Source: a virus. Taken from it: DNA of 34,552 nucleotides. Location: positions 1 to 34,552 of the IMG/VR virus record IMGVR_UViG_3300021962_000344; one strand, 5' to 3'. Below, one piece after another: positions 22,458 to 30,902 of this stretch. The notes beneath the pieces were generated by a model. The model worked only from the letters and a program-made list of their open reading frames with translations. It was not told the origin of the DNA and did not search any database. Position numbers and translations under genes: made by a program. Numbering within the stretch: the stretch's first letter is position 1; each line of letters opens with the position of its first letter.

Positions 22458-23423
22458 TCAGGAATACTGAGTGGTGATAAGCTGACCCGCGTTCGCATTG
22501 ACCACCTTCTCGGCGGTGTATTGCGAGGCGCGCACGATGTTCGACTTGATCGCTTCTTCGCGATAGGTCGAGACGCCGATTGCTGGGCCATACTCGGACC
22601 AGTTGAGCGTGAAGCCTGCGCCACCTCCGAAGAAACCGGCAGACGCCTGCGTGACCGAGCCGACCCAGATAAACGTATTGGCCCAGACATTACCGGCAGC
22701 GAACGCGACACCTTCAGGGGCCGTATCATAAGAAGCCCTACCGATGAGCACTTGGCTGACACCGAACACCTCGGCGGCGGCTTGCGTGCTCGCGTTGAGG
22801 ATGGTGTCAGACGAAATGCCAGCGCCGCGAAGGCGGTTCTGGAACTTCGTGGAAGCGCGGATGCGGGTCCACACTGGGTTTGGGATGATGACGGACAAGT
22901 TCGTGACGCTCTCGCCCTTTGCGAGCAGACGGTCAGCAGCCTCCTGCACGTCAGCGCCGACATCGAACGTCGCTAGATTCGCGGTCGTGTAGGCGGTGCC
23001 GCTGTTGGTCGCGGTAAACGTGGAATTGTCGAACAGTTTCGCAGCAACGCGCAGTTCGTGCGCGAGGAGCAGTTTACGTTTGGCGAGCTTGGCGGCGATG
23101 ACTTCGGCGTCGAAGAATCGGGCGACGTCGAGGGTGACGGTATCGTCCACGGCCTCTTCGTATCCATATTCCAACGCCGTGTAGGTGTCTTGGTTAAACG
23201 CACGCGTGCCGCGAGCGTATGCGCTGTAAGCGGCGCGGTTCTTAACGTCGCTCTTGAGGAGCTGGCCCTCTTTGAGAACGAAGGAAGGGTATTGTCCGGC
23301 GCGCACGGGCACGTCGAGGATGGGCATGGCCTGAACGCCGATGAGTCCGGCCTCATAGTCTTTTGCCTGCTCGACTACACCGGCGATGTCGCCGCGAAAA
23401 ATGGCTGCTGAATTGGTATACAT
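22458..23423 (-). CDS. Major capsid protein
   Basis: 321 aa. Position after the protease and decoration genes, absence of a signal peptide and the composition identify it as the major capsid protein, probably with an HK97 fold. Residues about 85-120 (ALEYGYEEAVDDTVTLDVAR) and 176-190 (VIIPNPVWTRIRAS) are typical of this class in siphophages. Its ATG lies behind an A-rich leader (AAAAAAATCTTACC) with no Shine-Dalgarno, as does the decoration gene. Followed by a strong terminator. Confidence 0.85.
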   Translation of the reverse strand: MYTNSAAIFRGDIAGVVEQAKDYEAGLIGVQAMPILDVPVRAGQYPSFVLKEGQLLKSDVKNRAAYSAYARGTRAFNQDTYTALEYGYEEAVDDTVTLDVARFFDAEVIAAKLAKRKLLLAHELRVAAKLFDNSTFTATNSGTAYTTANLATFDVGADVQEAADRLLAKGESVTNLSVIIPNPVWTRIRASTKFQNRLRGAGISSDTILNASTQAAAEVFGVSQVLIGRASYDTAPEGVAFAAGNVWANTFIWVGSVTQASAGFFGGGAGFTLNWSEYGPAIGVSTYREEAIKSNIVRASQYTAEKVVNANAGQLITTQYS

Positions 23424-23442
23424 GGTAAGATTTTTTTAGGGT

Positions 23443-23793
23443 TTAGAGATTCTTCGGAATCATCTCGATGATTGCACCAGCGTCGGACGCGGTGGTCAGC
23501 GATTTGCCGACAGTGATCGTGCCGGTGATGGCAACTTGGCCGGAGGCCACGCTGAAAACCGTATCGCCGACAGTGACCGGACCAGCGAGCAGAGTGGCCT
23601 TAACGGAATTTCCGCCGAGGAACTGGACGCTGATTTGATCGCCAGAGGCAGCGTCGATCAAAGCGACGCCGTCAGGGAGAGAAGCGGTGGCGGAAAGTCC
23701 GACGCCGCGATTGCTGGAAATGGACACGAGGCGAAACGCGGTGATAGCCGAGTTTGCGACGAACGTGCCCGCATTTTGGAATGAAGTAGCCAT
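23443..23793 (-). CDS. Capsid decoration protein (DUF2190-like)
   Basis: 116 aa, almost all beta. SLPDGVALIDAASGDQISVQ and VTVGDTVFSVASGQV match the small cement/decoration proteins encoded beside the capsid gene. It would stabilise the expanded head. The leader CTAAAAAAACTACC before the ATG resembles that of the capsid gene. Confidence 0.7.
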   Translation of the reverse strand: MATSFQNAGTFVANSAITAFRLVSISSNRGVGLSATASLPDGVALIDAASGDQISVQFLGGNSVKATLLAGPVTVGDTVFSVASGQVAITGTITVGKSLTTASDAGAIIEMIPKNL

Positions 23794-23803
23794 GGTAGTT
23801 TTT

Positions 23804-24730
23804 TTAGAGTTTCACGAGTTCGCCGCCCTGCACGCGCGCACGATAGACGGCGTAAAGGTCAGCATGATTCTTGACCGCGAAGGAGATGGCCGAGGATTTG
23901 TCGCCCTTCAGCTCGGTGGCTTTGGCGGCGACGACGTCCTCGAATTTCTGCGCTTGCGTGACTGGTTTAGGAGCTTCCGCCGAGGCGATCGGGGCGGCGG
24001 GCGCACCGAATGACTTGGCAAATTCTTTGACCGCAGCGAGAGCCGCAGCGTTGGCCGCGAGTTGCACGACCTCAGTCTGTGCGCTCATGGCGGCGGGTTT
24101 CTCTTCAACGGGAGGCAGCGCAGCTTCGAGCTTCGCGAGTTTGTCGTTCATGCTCATCATGGCTGATTGAATCATGCCCTCGATGGCCTTCTTCATGTCG
24201 TCATTCATCGTTTCAATTTTTGCTTTTGATTCTGGCGCGGTCTGGAGTTGCTCCAGCTTGCGCGCAAAAAATCCATTCGGGTTCGCAGCGGGTTCGCTGA
24301 CGAGATCAACCGAGTAGATTTCAGAACACCTCTGCAAAGTCGTGAGCTTGTCCGCGCTCTTTTCCGACGGACCCGAGAACGCAATCGAGAGCCCGAACGT
24401 GTCGGGAATCCGCTCGGCAATCTCCAAAATGTAAGCGCGATGGACCGAGGATTCGAGCAGGTGCAAATCCCCGAGGAGCTTCTCGCCCTCGATGCGCAGC
24501 GTGTCGATCTAGCCGACGATGTCGCCCGCGCCGCCGCTGTGGTCCAGCTTCACCTTGAGCCCGCCCGAGTATTGCTCGGCGGCTTTCTTGACCTGCTCTA
24601 GCGTCTTGTCGTCGATCATCACGCCATGACCGAGAGCCGGTCCTTTGGTAATGAGCGAGACGCCGCGAATGATTCCGGTCTGTGCGTCGATGACGCCTGC
24701 GGAGGCTGCGAATGTGATGACGGGTTCCAT
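23804..24730 (-). pseudogene. Prohead protease interrupted by an in-frame TAG
   Basis: The first part (24509-24730, 73 aa, ends GGAGDIVG) and the rest (24508-23804) are in one frame, separated only by TAG at 24509-24511. Beyond it the family pattern continues: IDTLRIEGEKLLGDLHLLE, then EIAERIPDTFGLSIAFSG. The likely catalytic His64 (KLDHSGG) is before the stop and Ser115 (GLSI) after it, so neither half could work alone. The C-terminal part (about 150-300) is coiled coil and Ala/Pro-rich, like a fused scaffold. The gene is essential in related phages, so this is nonsense mutation, suppression/readthrough or a sequence error. Confidence 0.7.
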
Positions 24731-24753
24731 CGCCTATGCGATGCCCGTCAAAA

Positions 24754-24915
24754 TCAATCCTCCTTCTTTGCCTCGCGCCGCCAGCGCCAGAGCAGAAAAG
24801 CAATGCCGAGGAGCGTGCCGACGAGCGCGGCGACCTCGTTGACCTGCGACAGCGAGACCATCGCGGCGACTGGCGTGGCGGCGGTCAGGACGGCTCGGAT
24901 GTTGTCGGAGTTCAT
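24754..24915 (-). CDS. 53-residue membrane protein
   Basis: 53 aa. One hydrophobic segment (about 28-43, AALVGTLLGIAFLLWRW) and a charged tail RRREAKKED-like end (RWRREAKKED). Overlaps the previous gene by ATGA. Part of a row of small membrane proteins, so possibly a holin or antiholin. Confidence 0.55.
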   Translation of the reverse strand: MNSDNIRAVLTAATPVAAMVSLSQVNEVAALVGTLLGIAFLLWRWRREAKKED

Positions 24916-25226
24916 TTTTTGAATTGTCCGATTCGCTCGGTGATAATTGCAATGCTCGTTCGGTTCTCCGCGATCATGTCGCGGTTGTGCTGGATCTCGC
25001 GCTCAAGGTCTTGCCTCAGTTTCTCGCGAGCTAACTCCGCTCCGGTGTTCGTGGCCTGCTTGTTGTCGCTCGTCACCACGAGAGACACTTGCTGCCGTAG
25101 CACCGTGACTTCATGGGAAATTGAAGCGAGCGAGGACATCAGATAAATGACGCAGGAAAACAGAATCGGCAGCACGGCAAATGCAGCCTTCTCGATGAGC
25201 GCGTGCTTTGAGCCTTCGTCGCTCAT
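24912..25226 (-). CDS. Membrane-anchored coiled-coil protein (spanin-like candidate)
   Basis: 104 aa. A transmembrane segment at about 13-33 (AAFAVLPILFSCVIYLMSSL), then a long charged coiled coil to the end (ELAREKLRQDLEREIQHNRD). The layout is that of an inner-membrane spanin (Rz-like) or of XhlA-like proteins. Its place directly after the holin supports a lysis role. No partner lipoprotein is visible. Confidence 0.5.
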   Translation of the reverse strand: MSDEGSKHALIEKAAFAVLPILFSCVIYLMSSLASISHEVTVLRQQVSLVVTSDNKQATNTGAELAREKLRQDLEREIQHNRDMIAENRTSIAIITERIGQFKK

Positions 25227-25633
25227 TTTTTAGCCCTCATTTCCATGATCTTCTCAAGCGTGCGACCCCCGAAGTAGAACGACATGATGAGCATCCCCCA
25301 CTGTCCGAGCAATGAGACGTAAGCCTCGTTAGCGTTGTAGCCAAACGCGCTCATGCCCGCGAAGAGGAAGTAGCCCGCGAGGATTGCCGCGAGCGTCATC
25401 GGGCGGATGTTCTTTGACCACCACGAATCGCTCGCCATGTCCGCCTGCAACCGCTGCGTGAGGTTGTCTTGTTCCACCTTGTAGGCTTCCAAGTCCGCGT
25501 TCATCTTCGCCAGCTCGCCACTCTGCGCGAGCTGCGCCAATTCAAGCTGCGCCTTGGCCTTGGCCTCGGGGTCAGGGATGAGTTTGTCGATTAACTTCGT
25601 GCCGATGCCTAGGATTTCAGCGAGAGGGAACAT
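25223..25633 (-). CDS. 3-TM holin-like protein
   Basis: 136 aa. The N-terminus (KLIDKLIPDPEAKAKAQLEL) and the coiled helix after it, then WWSKNIRPMTLAAILAGYFL and GQWGMLIMSFYFGGRTLEKI, match the Holin_3TMs family found in phages and gene transfer agents. Two clear membrane segments lie at about 78-97 and 110-124. It would permeabilise the inner membrane at lysis. ATGA overlap to the next gene. Confidence 0.75.
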   Translation of the reverse strand: MFPLAEILGIGTKLIDKLIPDPEAKAKAQLELAQLAQSGELAKMNADLEAYKVEQDNLTQRLQADMASDSWWSKNIRPMTLAAILAGYFLFAGMSAFGYNANEAYVSLLGQWGMLIMSFYFGGRTLEKIMEMRAKK

Positions 25634-25635
25634 GG

Positions 25636-25782
25636 TTACTTTTTGTTGAACATATCGAACAACGCTTTGATTTTCTCCTCAAGAACGGCGACGCGCAGGT
25701 CGAGCTTTGAGAGCACGATGATGAGCGTAATCATGCCCAAGAAAATCGGCCAGCCCTTCACAAGGATTTCGAGCGCGTCCAT
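25636..25782 (-). CDS. 48-residue membrane protein
   Basis: 48 aa. Transmembrane segment at about 8-25 (VKGWPIFLGMITLIIVLS), followed by a short amphipathic helix DLRVAVLEEKIKALF that resembles the coiled coil of XhlA-like lysis proteins. The stop lies 2 nt before the holin ATG. Confidence 0.5.
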   Translation of the reverse strand: MDALEILVKGWPIFLGMITLIIVLSKLDLRVAVLEEKIKALFDMFNKK

Positions 25783-25811
25783 ACATTAGGGGCGGATGTA
25801 AGTTCGCGCCT

Positions 25812-25952
25812 TCACGGCGCGGGCTTGTCAGCGGCAGCGGCCTTGAGCTGTTCGATCTCCGCCAGCGCAGCCGCGAGTGAGTCCACCAGCAGATTGAGAC
25901 TCTGCTGTTGGAGTTGCTGCACGATCGCGGATTTGTGTTCGTCTTTGGTCAT
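25812..25952 (-). CDS. 46-residue helical protein
   Basis: 46 aa, Gln/Leu/Ala-rich helix (IVQQLQQQSLNLLVDSLAAA). Overlaps the previous stop by ATGA. Ends about 30 bp before the next gene. Function unknown. Confidence 0.45.
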   Translation of the reverse strand: MTKDEHKSAIVQQLQQQSLNLLVDSLAAALAEIEQLKAAAADKPAP

Positions 25953-26221
25953 GGTAATTTTTCTTCAAAGAACAGCTCAAACCCAGCGTTCACGGCCAAC
26001 ACGCACGCAAACGCAGCGTCGTCCGTCCACGCGGCGCATTGCTCTGCCGTCGCAGGCACAAGCCCCACGGCCATGATTTCCACGCCCTCCGCGTCGAGCA
26101 AGTGGCAGTCGGCTACGGCGGTGGGCGACGTGTATTGAATGTAACGGACCTCGAACTGAGTTCCGACTTTAGGCTGAGCGGGTGAGCCCATTGTGTAGGG
26201 TGCGATAGGGATGATGGTCAT
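25949..26221 (-). CDS. Hypothetical protein downstream of the fibre gene
   Basis: 90 aa from the ATG at 26221; a start at 26251 (100 aa) would overlap the fibre gene by 17 nt. Starts TIIPIAPYTMGSP and contains VRYIQYTSPTAVADCHLLDA; no family recognised. It may be a fibre chaperone from its position, but this is inference. Confidence 0.5.
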   Translation of the reverse strand: MTIIPIAPYTMGSPAQPKVGTQFEVRYIQYTSPTAVADCHLLDAEGVEIMAVGLVPATAEQCAAWTDDAAFACVLAVNAGFELFFEEKLP

Positions 26222-26234
26222 GGGTGTAGTGAGA

Positions 26235-28166
26235 TTAACTTGTGCCGCCAAATGGGAGGTAGAGGAAATTTGCAGAACCGCCTAAACGGTTTTCGATGTA
26301 GATAATGCCATTATTGAAACCGATGTTCATTTTGCCATCCGTTCCAGTTGTTCCGGTCATCGTAGTGCTGTTTGTAATGGTCACGTCTGCCGACTTGACG
26401 ATTGTGTAGAGTAAATAATTCGCTCCTGAACTAAAATAGCCGCCAATAATGGATTGGCTGTAATCGGTATTTAATATCACGAAAAGCCCACGCGAGACCC
26501 CGCCAATGACCAGCGGCGTAAACGTAGCAACGCTATCGTCGTTAATGCCTGTGCGCGTGCCAGCGATCATTGCCGTCACCGCGCCCCCGAAATAGCTCGC
26601 CCCACCCGCCGCCAGTCCCCCTTCGATCACTAGCGCACCCGCGCCTGCCGAGCCTGCGGTGGAAGAGTTAATCTTCAGCCCGCCCACTCCGGTCAAGCCT
26701 GTGTCGCTGGTCGTTCCGATGAGGACGTTGCCGCTCATCAAACTCGTTTTGGTCCCACCTTCATCGGCACTTAAAATTAGCGTATTTGTATAACTGTTGT
26801 ATAGCTCAATCGCGTTGTTTGATGACGCTTTACGCAGTTCAGCATATCTACTATTCCCGTCTGTTAATCTCAGCGCAGCAGTGGATGATCCGGTTGTTTT
26901 AATTTCTAGATTTACGCTGGGCGTCGTCGTCCCGATGCCGACTCCTCCCGTCCCGCTCGGCGTGAGCACGACGTTTTGGTTGGTGCCGCCAGCCGCGAGC
27001 GTCAGGTTGGTCGAGGCGGGGGAGGTGAGGGAGGTTGCCCCGAGCGCGCCCGTGACCGTCAGCCCCGTGCTCGCAACGTCGAGCACCTTCGCCCCGCCAA
27101 TCGCCACGCCGAGATTGTTCGCGCCAATGGCAAAAAGTCCGGTGTCTTGGTCGGCGTTAAACGCGAGGCTGGGATTTCCGACAGAGCCCGCAGCCGCGTG
27201 AACGCTGCCGGTCGGGGTAATCGTGCCGGTCACCGCGAGTCCCGTCGAGCTGATCGCCGCGCGAGCAACTCCGCTCGTCGCAAATCCGATTGCATTTGCC
27301 GCGCTGGAATAAAGTCCGGTTGTCGGGTAGTTCGTGTAATTCAGCGAAGGCGCCGCCGCCGTGCCGTCATCGAGCGTGATGTTGCCGTCGGTCGCGTTGA
27401 TCGTGATCGAGCCCGCGCCGTTGGAAATAGAAATGCCCGTGCCAGCGGTGAGCGTCGAGTTAACGAAGCCCGAGCCGTTGCCGATGAGAAGCTGTCCATT
27501 GCTCGGCACCGACACAAGGTCGGTCAGCGAGGTAACGCCGCCCCCGCCCCCGTTGCCGCGCGCTGCGTTCAGCGTCCAGTCCCCAGCCGTGCGGCTCGGG
27601 CGCTCGCGGTTGCCGTCGATGTTCGACACGAAGCTGTCGCCGTTGATCGTGACCAAGTCGAGCCGCTGATACGTTTTATCGGGCATCCACCGGCCGCGAG
27701 GATTCAGCCCGCGAGGTTCGGCGAACTCCTTGCGAAGCTGGTCGATTTCGCCCGCGCGCGGGAAGCGCGAGAGTTCGTCGGTGACGATTTCCTTCACGGC
27801 GTGCGTGAGCATTGATGCCGCGTCCTCGATGCGCGCCTCGGCCTTCGCGAGCAGATTCGCGTTCTCCGCGCGCTCGGCCATGAGCACCGAGTATTTCGCG
27901 GCGGTTGTGACCTCAAGCTGCTTCGATAGCTGCTCGACTTTCGCAGCGAGCGCCGCGCCGGTCTTCGCGTGTTCGTCGGTCGCACGCGCGCGGCAGAACT
28001 CTTCTAGCTCGGTGCGAATCTGCGGCTCGGCCTCCTCGAATGTGCGCTCGATTTCCGCGTTGAGATGCTCGCGCAGAGTAGGCAGTTGCTCCACGAGTTC
28101 GCGAAGCTCGGTGCGTTGCACGATTGCCAACTCAATCAGCCGTTCGATTTGTGTCTGGGTGTCCAT
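26235..28166 (-). CDS. Fibre-like virion protein
   Basis: 643 aa. Residues about 1-150 are coiled coil. At about 155-200 lies a small carbohydrate-binding-like domain (MPDKTYQRLDLVTINGDSFV, then WTL). A Gly linker follows, then repeated beta segments typical of trimeric fibres (GTGISISNGAGSITINATDG, GVGIGTTTPSVNLEIKT). The end is a compact beta domain. Such proteins bind sugars on the host. It lies right after the portal gene, not with the tail genes, so it may be a head or neck fibre. Confidence 0.75.
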   Translation of the reverse strand: MDTQTQIERLIELAIVQRTELRELVEQLPTLREHLNAEIERTFEEAEPQIRTELEEFCRARATDEHAKTGAALAAKVEQLSKQLEVTTAAKYSVLMAERAENANLLAKAEARIEDAASMLTHAVKEIVTDELSRFPRAGEIDQLRKEFAEPRGLNPRGRWMPDKTYQRLDLVTINGDSFVSNIDGNRERPSRTAGDWTLNAARGNGGGGGVTSLTDLVSVPSNGQLLIGNGSGFVNSTLTAGTGISISNGAGSITINATDGNITLDDGTAAAPSLNYTNYPTTGLYSSAANAIGFATSGVARAAISSTGLAVTGTITPTGSVHAAAGSVGNPSLAFNADQDTGLFAIGANNLGVAIGGAKVLDVASTGLTVTGALGATSLTSPASTNLTLAAGGTNQNVVLTPSGTGGVGIGTTTPSVNLEIKTTGSSTAALRLTDGNSRYAELRKASSNNAIELYNSYTNTLILSADEGGTKTSLMSGNVLIGTTSDTGLTGVGGLKINSSTAGSAGAGALVIEGGLAAGGASYFGGAVTAMIAGTRTGINDDSVATFTPLVIGGVSRGLFVILNTDYSQSIIGGYFSSGANYLLYTIVKSADVTITNSTTMTGTTGTDGKMNIGFNNGIIYIENRLGGSANFLYLPFGGTS

Positions 28167-28170
28167 TTTG

Positions 28171-30633
28171 TTAAAGAGTTTTTTCGGTTGGCTTTGCGAG
28201 TTCGATGATGCTTTTGCCGTTCAAAATTGGCTTTGCGCTTTCCGCGACTCGATCATTCACGTCGCGCCGAAAGTGCGTAATGGCTTCAATCCAATCCGTC
28301 GCCGACATCTTTTTTTCCGATCTTGCTGGATCGCTCGCCACCGCGCGCGCGTCGAACTCGATGCGCGCATCGACTGGCGCGGAGTTCGTCTGCTTCTTTT
28401 CCGCCTTGTTCAGCCGCTCGACGATGGCCGTGGCCCACGAATAGCCCTCGTCACCGCCCCAGCCGTTCCACGCTTGCCAGCCCTTGCCCTGCTGGTCCCA
28501 CGTCTCGCCTTGCTTGTCGGCCTCGTGGCGGTCGAAAAAGGCTTTCATCCGCCGCACGGTATCCTCCGACATCGGACGCTTGTTGATGAGATCGCGAGCG
28601 CGCGCGATGCCAACGCTGGTCATCCCGCGCTGTGACATCGGTTTCTTTTCGCGGATAGCGAGCGCGCGGCGCGCGTTGTCGGCCATTCCGTTTGTCGGGA
28701 TGTAAGAGCCGTCCGCGAAGTTGATCGTGACGAGGTTTGAATCCTCGTGCGCGCGAGCAAGTCGGATGCGGTGGTGCATCGAGGAAGCTGATACTTTCGA
28801 CGGCTGTTTCGGTAGTCCCGCAACGGAACCGGCGACCTTGCTTGCGGATTCTTTCGCCATGCCAGCGGAGACCATGAGCGTCTCGGCTGCTTCGGACGTG
28901 AGATCGCCCGCGCGTAAATTCTCGAGGATGGAGAGCACCGCCGCAATCTGCGCGCCGTTGAGCGGTGCGAGTTCGGGCGACACATCAGGGAAGGACTCGA
29001 CACCTGCGATAGCGGCCACGTCCGTCGATTCGCCGCCCGTCGCTGAAGCCGTGACGCTCGCCGCCTGCGCCTCTGCCGCGCTGGCTCCGACCGCGTCGCC
29101 TGCTGCGGCTGCGGCTGCGGGCGTGCTCGGAAGCGAGTTTGTCGTGAGCCGAATCGCGGTCTCGGGCACGCCGTATTTTTCGGCGAGCTGCTTCACGTAA
29201 GCGGCCTCGATCGCGATCTGCTCTAGGCGCGTGAAGGCGTCGGTGCCTTCTTCGGCCGCGATTTCTTGCAGCGACTTCGCGCCCTGCCGATTCTCGTTCA
29301 TGTTCGCGGCGCTCTCGCGGCCCACGTCGATTGAGAGCTTCGCAGGGAAACGCCACTCACCGCAGGTCGCGCGGCGCAGCGCGTGCACCATCGTCTCGCC
29401 CGCGAGCAGCGGAGGCGGCGGGATTTCTCCGCGCGCGATGGCGTCGAGAATCACGGCATCCTTGATCGGGTCGAGAACCTTGTCGGTAAGCACGCCTTGC
29501 TGGCGGGTGAAGACGCGGTCGGCTGCGGCGAACTCGGCGCGGACGCTTGGCCCCTTAAACTCGCTTGTGCCGAATAACACTCCCTCGGGGATGCCCACCG
29601 AAAGACTTATTTCGTGCATTAAATGTTGGACGAAACCTGTAAACGCCTGCGACGGACGCGAGGGCATGACCTCGACGCGGTCCGAGTTCTGGAAGTAGCG
29701 AATCATGCCCACCTCGGTCAGCTCGTTCTTCTGCTGCTGTCCGCTCGGGAGCGAGAGCGCAGGGTTTGGCTGGAACAGATTGCGCGGGTTGGCGGTGCCT
29801 CGGTCGTTGAAGATGAGCGCGGCCTGCTGCGATGAGAAACGCACGCCCGCTTTCTCGGCTTGCAGGATGTCGTGAAGCATCCGCGCGGTCTGAATCCCGC
29901 TCGCGAGATCAGACACGCCTCTGTATTGGTCCACACGATTTGGATCAAAAAAGTGGCAGAACTGATTTGCTGGGATGTCCTCCGCGCCGAAATAAACGCC
30001 GTCGCGCGTGACGCGGAAAATTCGGTAAGCCACCGGCTGGCCGAAGTCGTTCGTGATGATTCCTTGAAAGTAGTTGTTCGACGCGACCGCCGTGTCGTTC
30101 GGATTTCCGATGCGCGTCGCGGGCACGAGTTGGAGCTTGAGCCCTTCGCCGCTGCGACGAATCACAAAGCCGCAATCGCCGTCCACCGGACGCTCCTCGG
30201 CGGCGAGCTGCACCAATTTCTTGAACGAGTGCCGGTTCGTCACGTCGCAGTTTTTGCACCACGCGTGAAAATACTCTGAAATGATTTGGTTGTAATCATG
30301 ATCCCCAGTCGTCGGCGAGTATTCATGCGGCGTCAGGTAGAGCCCGAACTTGCGCGCGACTTCACGAATCTCAGGAGCGTTGTCCACCAGATCGCGCGCT
30401 TCATACATGAGCACCACTCGGTCCCGCTGATTCTGCGAGCTCTCGACCGGCTGCGCGTATTGCTTCGGAGCGTAGAGCCGATTGGTCCGCGCTGCGTTGT
30501 ATTCGAAAAGTGACTTGGCGACGCGAGCCTCTAGCCGTTTCAGCGCCCACGTCGGTGCGATGTTTTCCAGCGCGCGGTCGAGCCACGGCTTTTGGGCGAT
30601 CAATTTTGACGCGTCGAAAATGTCGTTTTCCAT
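28171..30633 (-). CDS. Portal protein with unknown C-terminal domain
   Basis: 820 aa; lambda gpB is 533. The first 500 residues are lambda-type portal: RDLVDNAPEIREVARKFGLY, the GDCGFVIRRSGEGLKLQLVP stretch, and GVLFGTSEFKGPSVRAEFAA. After an Ala-rich linker (about 515-560) comes a second part with SVGIARARDLINKRPMS and RMKAFFDRHEADKQGETW, then WNGWGGDEGYSWA (about 650-745). This domain recurs in phage head modules as part of other proteins, without known function. The portal forms the 12-mer DNA gate of the head. The start lies 5 nt after the gpW-like gene. Confidence 0.85.
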   Translation of the reverse strand: MENDIFDASKLIAQKPWLDRALENIAPTWALKRLEARVAKSLFEYNAARTNRLYAPKQYAQPVESSQNQRDRVVLMYEARDLVDNAPEIREVARKFGLYLTPHEYSPTTGDHDYNQIISEYFHAWCKNCDVTNRHSFKKLVQLAAEERPVDGDCGFVIRRSGEGLKLQLVPATRIGNPNDTAVASNNYFQGIITNDFGQPVAYRIFRVTRDGVYFGAEDIPANQFCHFFDPNRVDQYRGVSDLASGIQTARMLHDILQAEKAGVRFSSQQAALIFNDRGTANPRNLFQPNPALSLPSGQQQKNELTEVGMIRYFQNSDRVEVMPSRPSQAFTGFVQHLMHEISLSVGIPEGVLFGTSEFKGPSVRAEFAAADRVFTRQQGVLTDKVLDPIKDAVILDAIARGEIPPPPLLAGETMVHALRRATCGEWRFPAKLSIDVGRESAANMNENRQGAKSLQEIAAEEGTDAFTRLEQIAIEAAYVKQLAEKYGVPETAIRLTTNSLPSTPAAAAAAGDAVGASAAEAQAASVTASATGGESTDVAAIAGVESFPDVSPELAPLNGAQIAAVLSILENLRAGDLTSEAAETLMVSAGMAKESASKVAGSVAGLPKQPSKVSASSMHHRIRLARAHEDSNLVTINFADGSYIPTNGMADNARRALAIREKKPMSQRGMTSVGIARARDLINKRPMSEDTVRRMKAFFDRHEADKQGETWDQQGKGWQAWNGWGGDEGYSWATAIVERLNKAEKKQTNSAPVDARIEFDARAVASDPARSEKKMSATDWIEAITHFRRDVNDRVAESAKPILNGKSIIELAKPTEKTL

Positions 30634-30638
30634 GTTGT

Positions 30639-30875
30639 TCAGTTGCCGGTGAAGCTCACGAAGGTCGTGTCTGTGGACGTGCCAGCCGCGTCCGTCAATG
30701 CGTCCTGCAAGTTCCCGAGCATATTGTTGAGCGCGTTTAGGTCCGCGCGGCTCACGCTCTTCCCGTTCAAGCTGTAACTCTGGTTTAGAAGCACCGCTTG
30801 AATCGCGTCAATCGTCTTGGTCTTGAGCGCCGTCAGGGTGGCGCTATCCAGTCCGAGAAATGGGTTGTCGAGCAT
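30639..30875 (-). CDS. gpW-like head-tail joining protein
   Basis: 78 aa. LLNQSYSLNGKSVSRADLNA (about 29-48) matches the gpW pattern, and the position between terminase and portal is that of lambda W. It helps to attach the tail after packaging. Confidence 0.7.
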   Translation of the reverse strand: MLDNPFLGLDSATLTALKTKTIDAIQAVLLNQSYSLNGKSVSRADLNALNNMLGNLQDALTDAAGTSTDTTFVSFTGN

Positions 30876-30902
30876 ACCACTGCCCGAAACGTCAAACCGG
30901 CC

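Noticed and set aside
24509-24511. Genome-wide reassignment of TAG as a sense codon
   Set aside because: The gene at 20336-20977 ends normally with TAG, and the other large genes contain no in-frame TAG. One site does not support an altered code.
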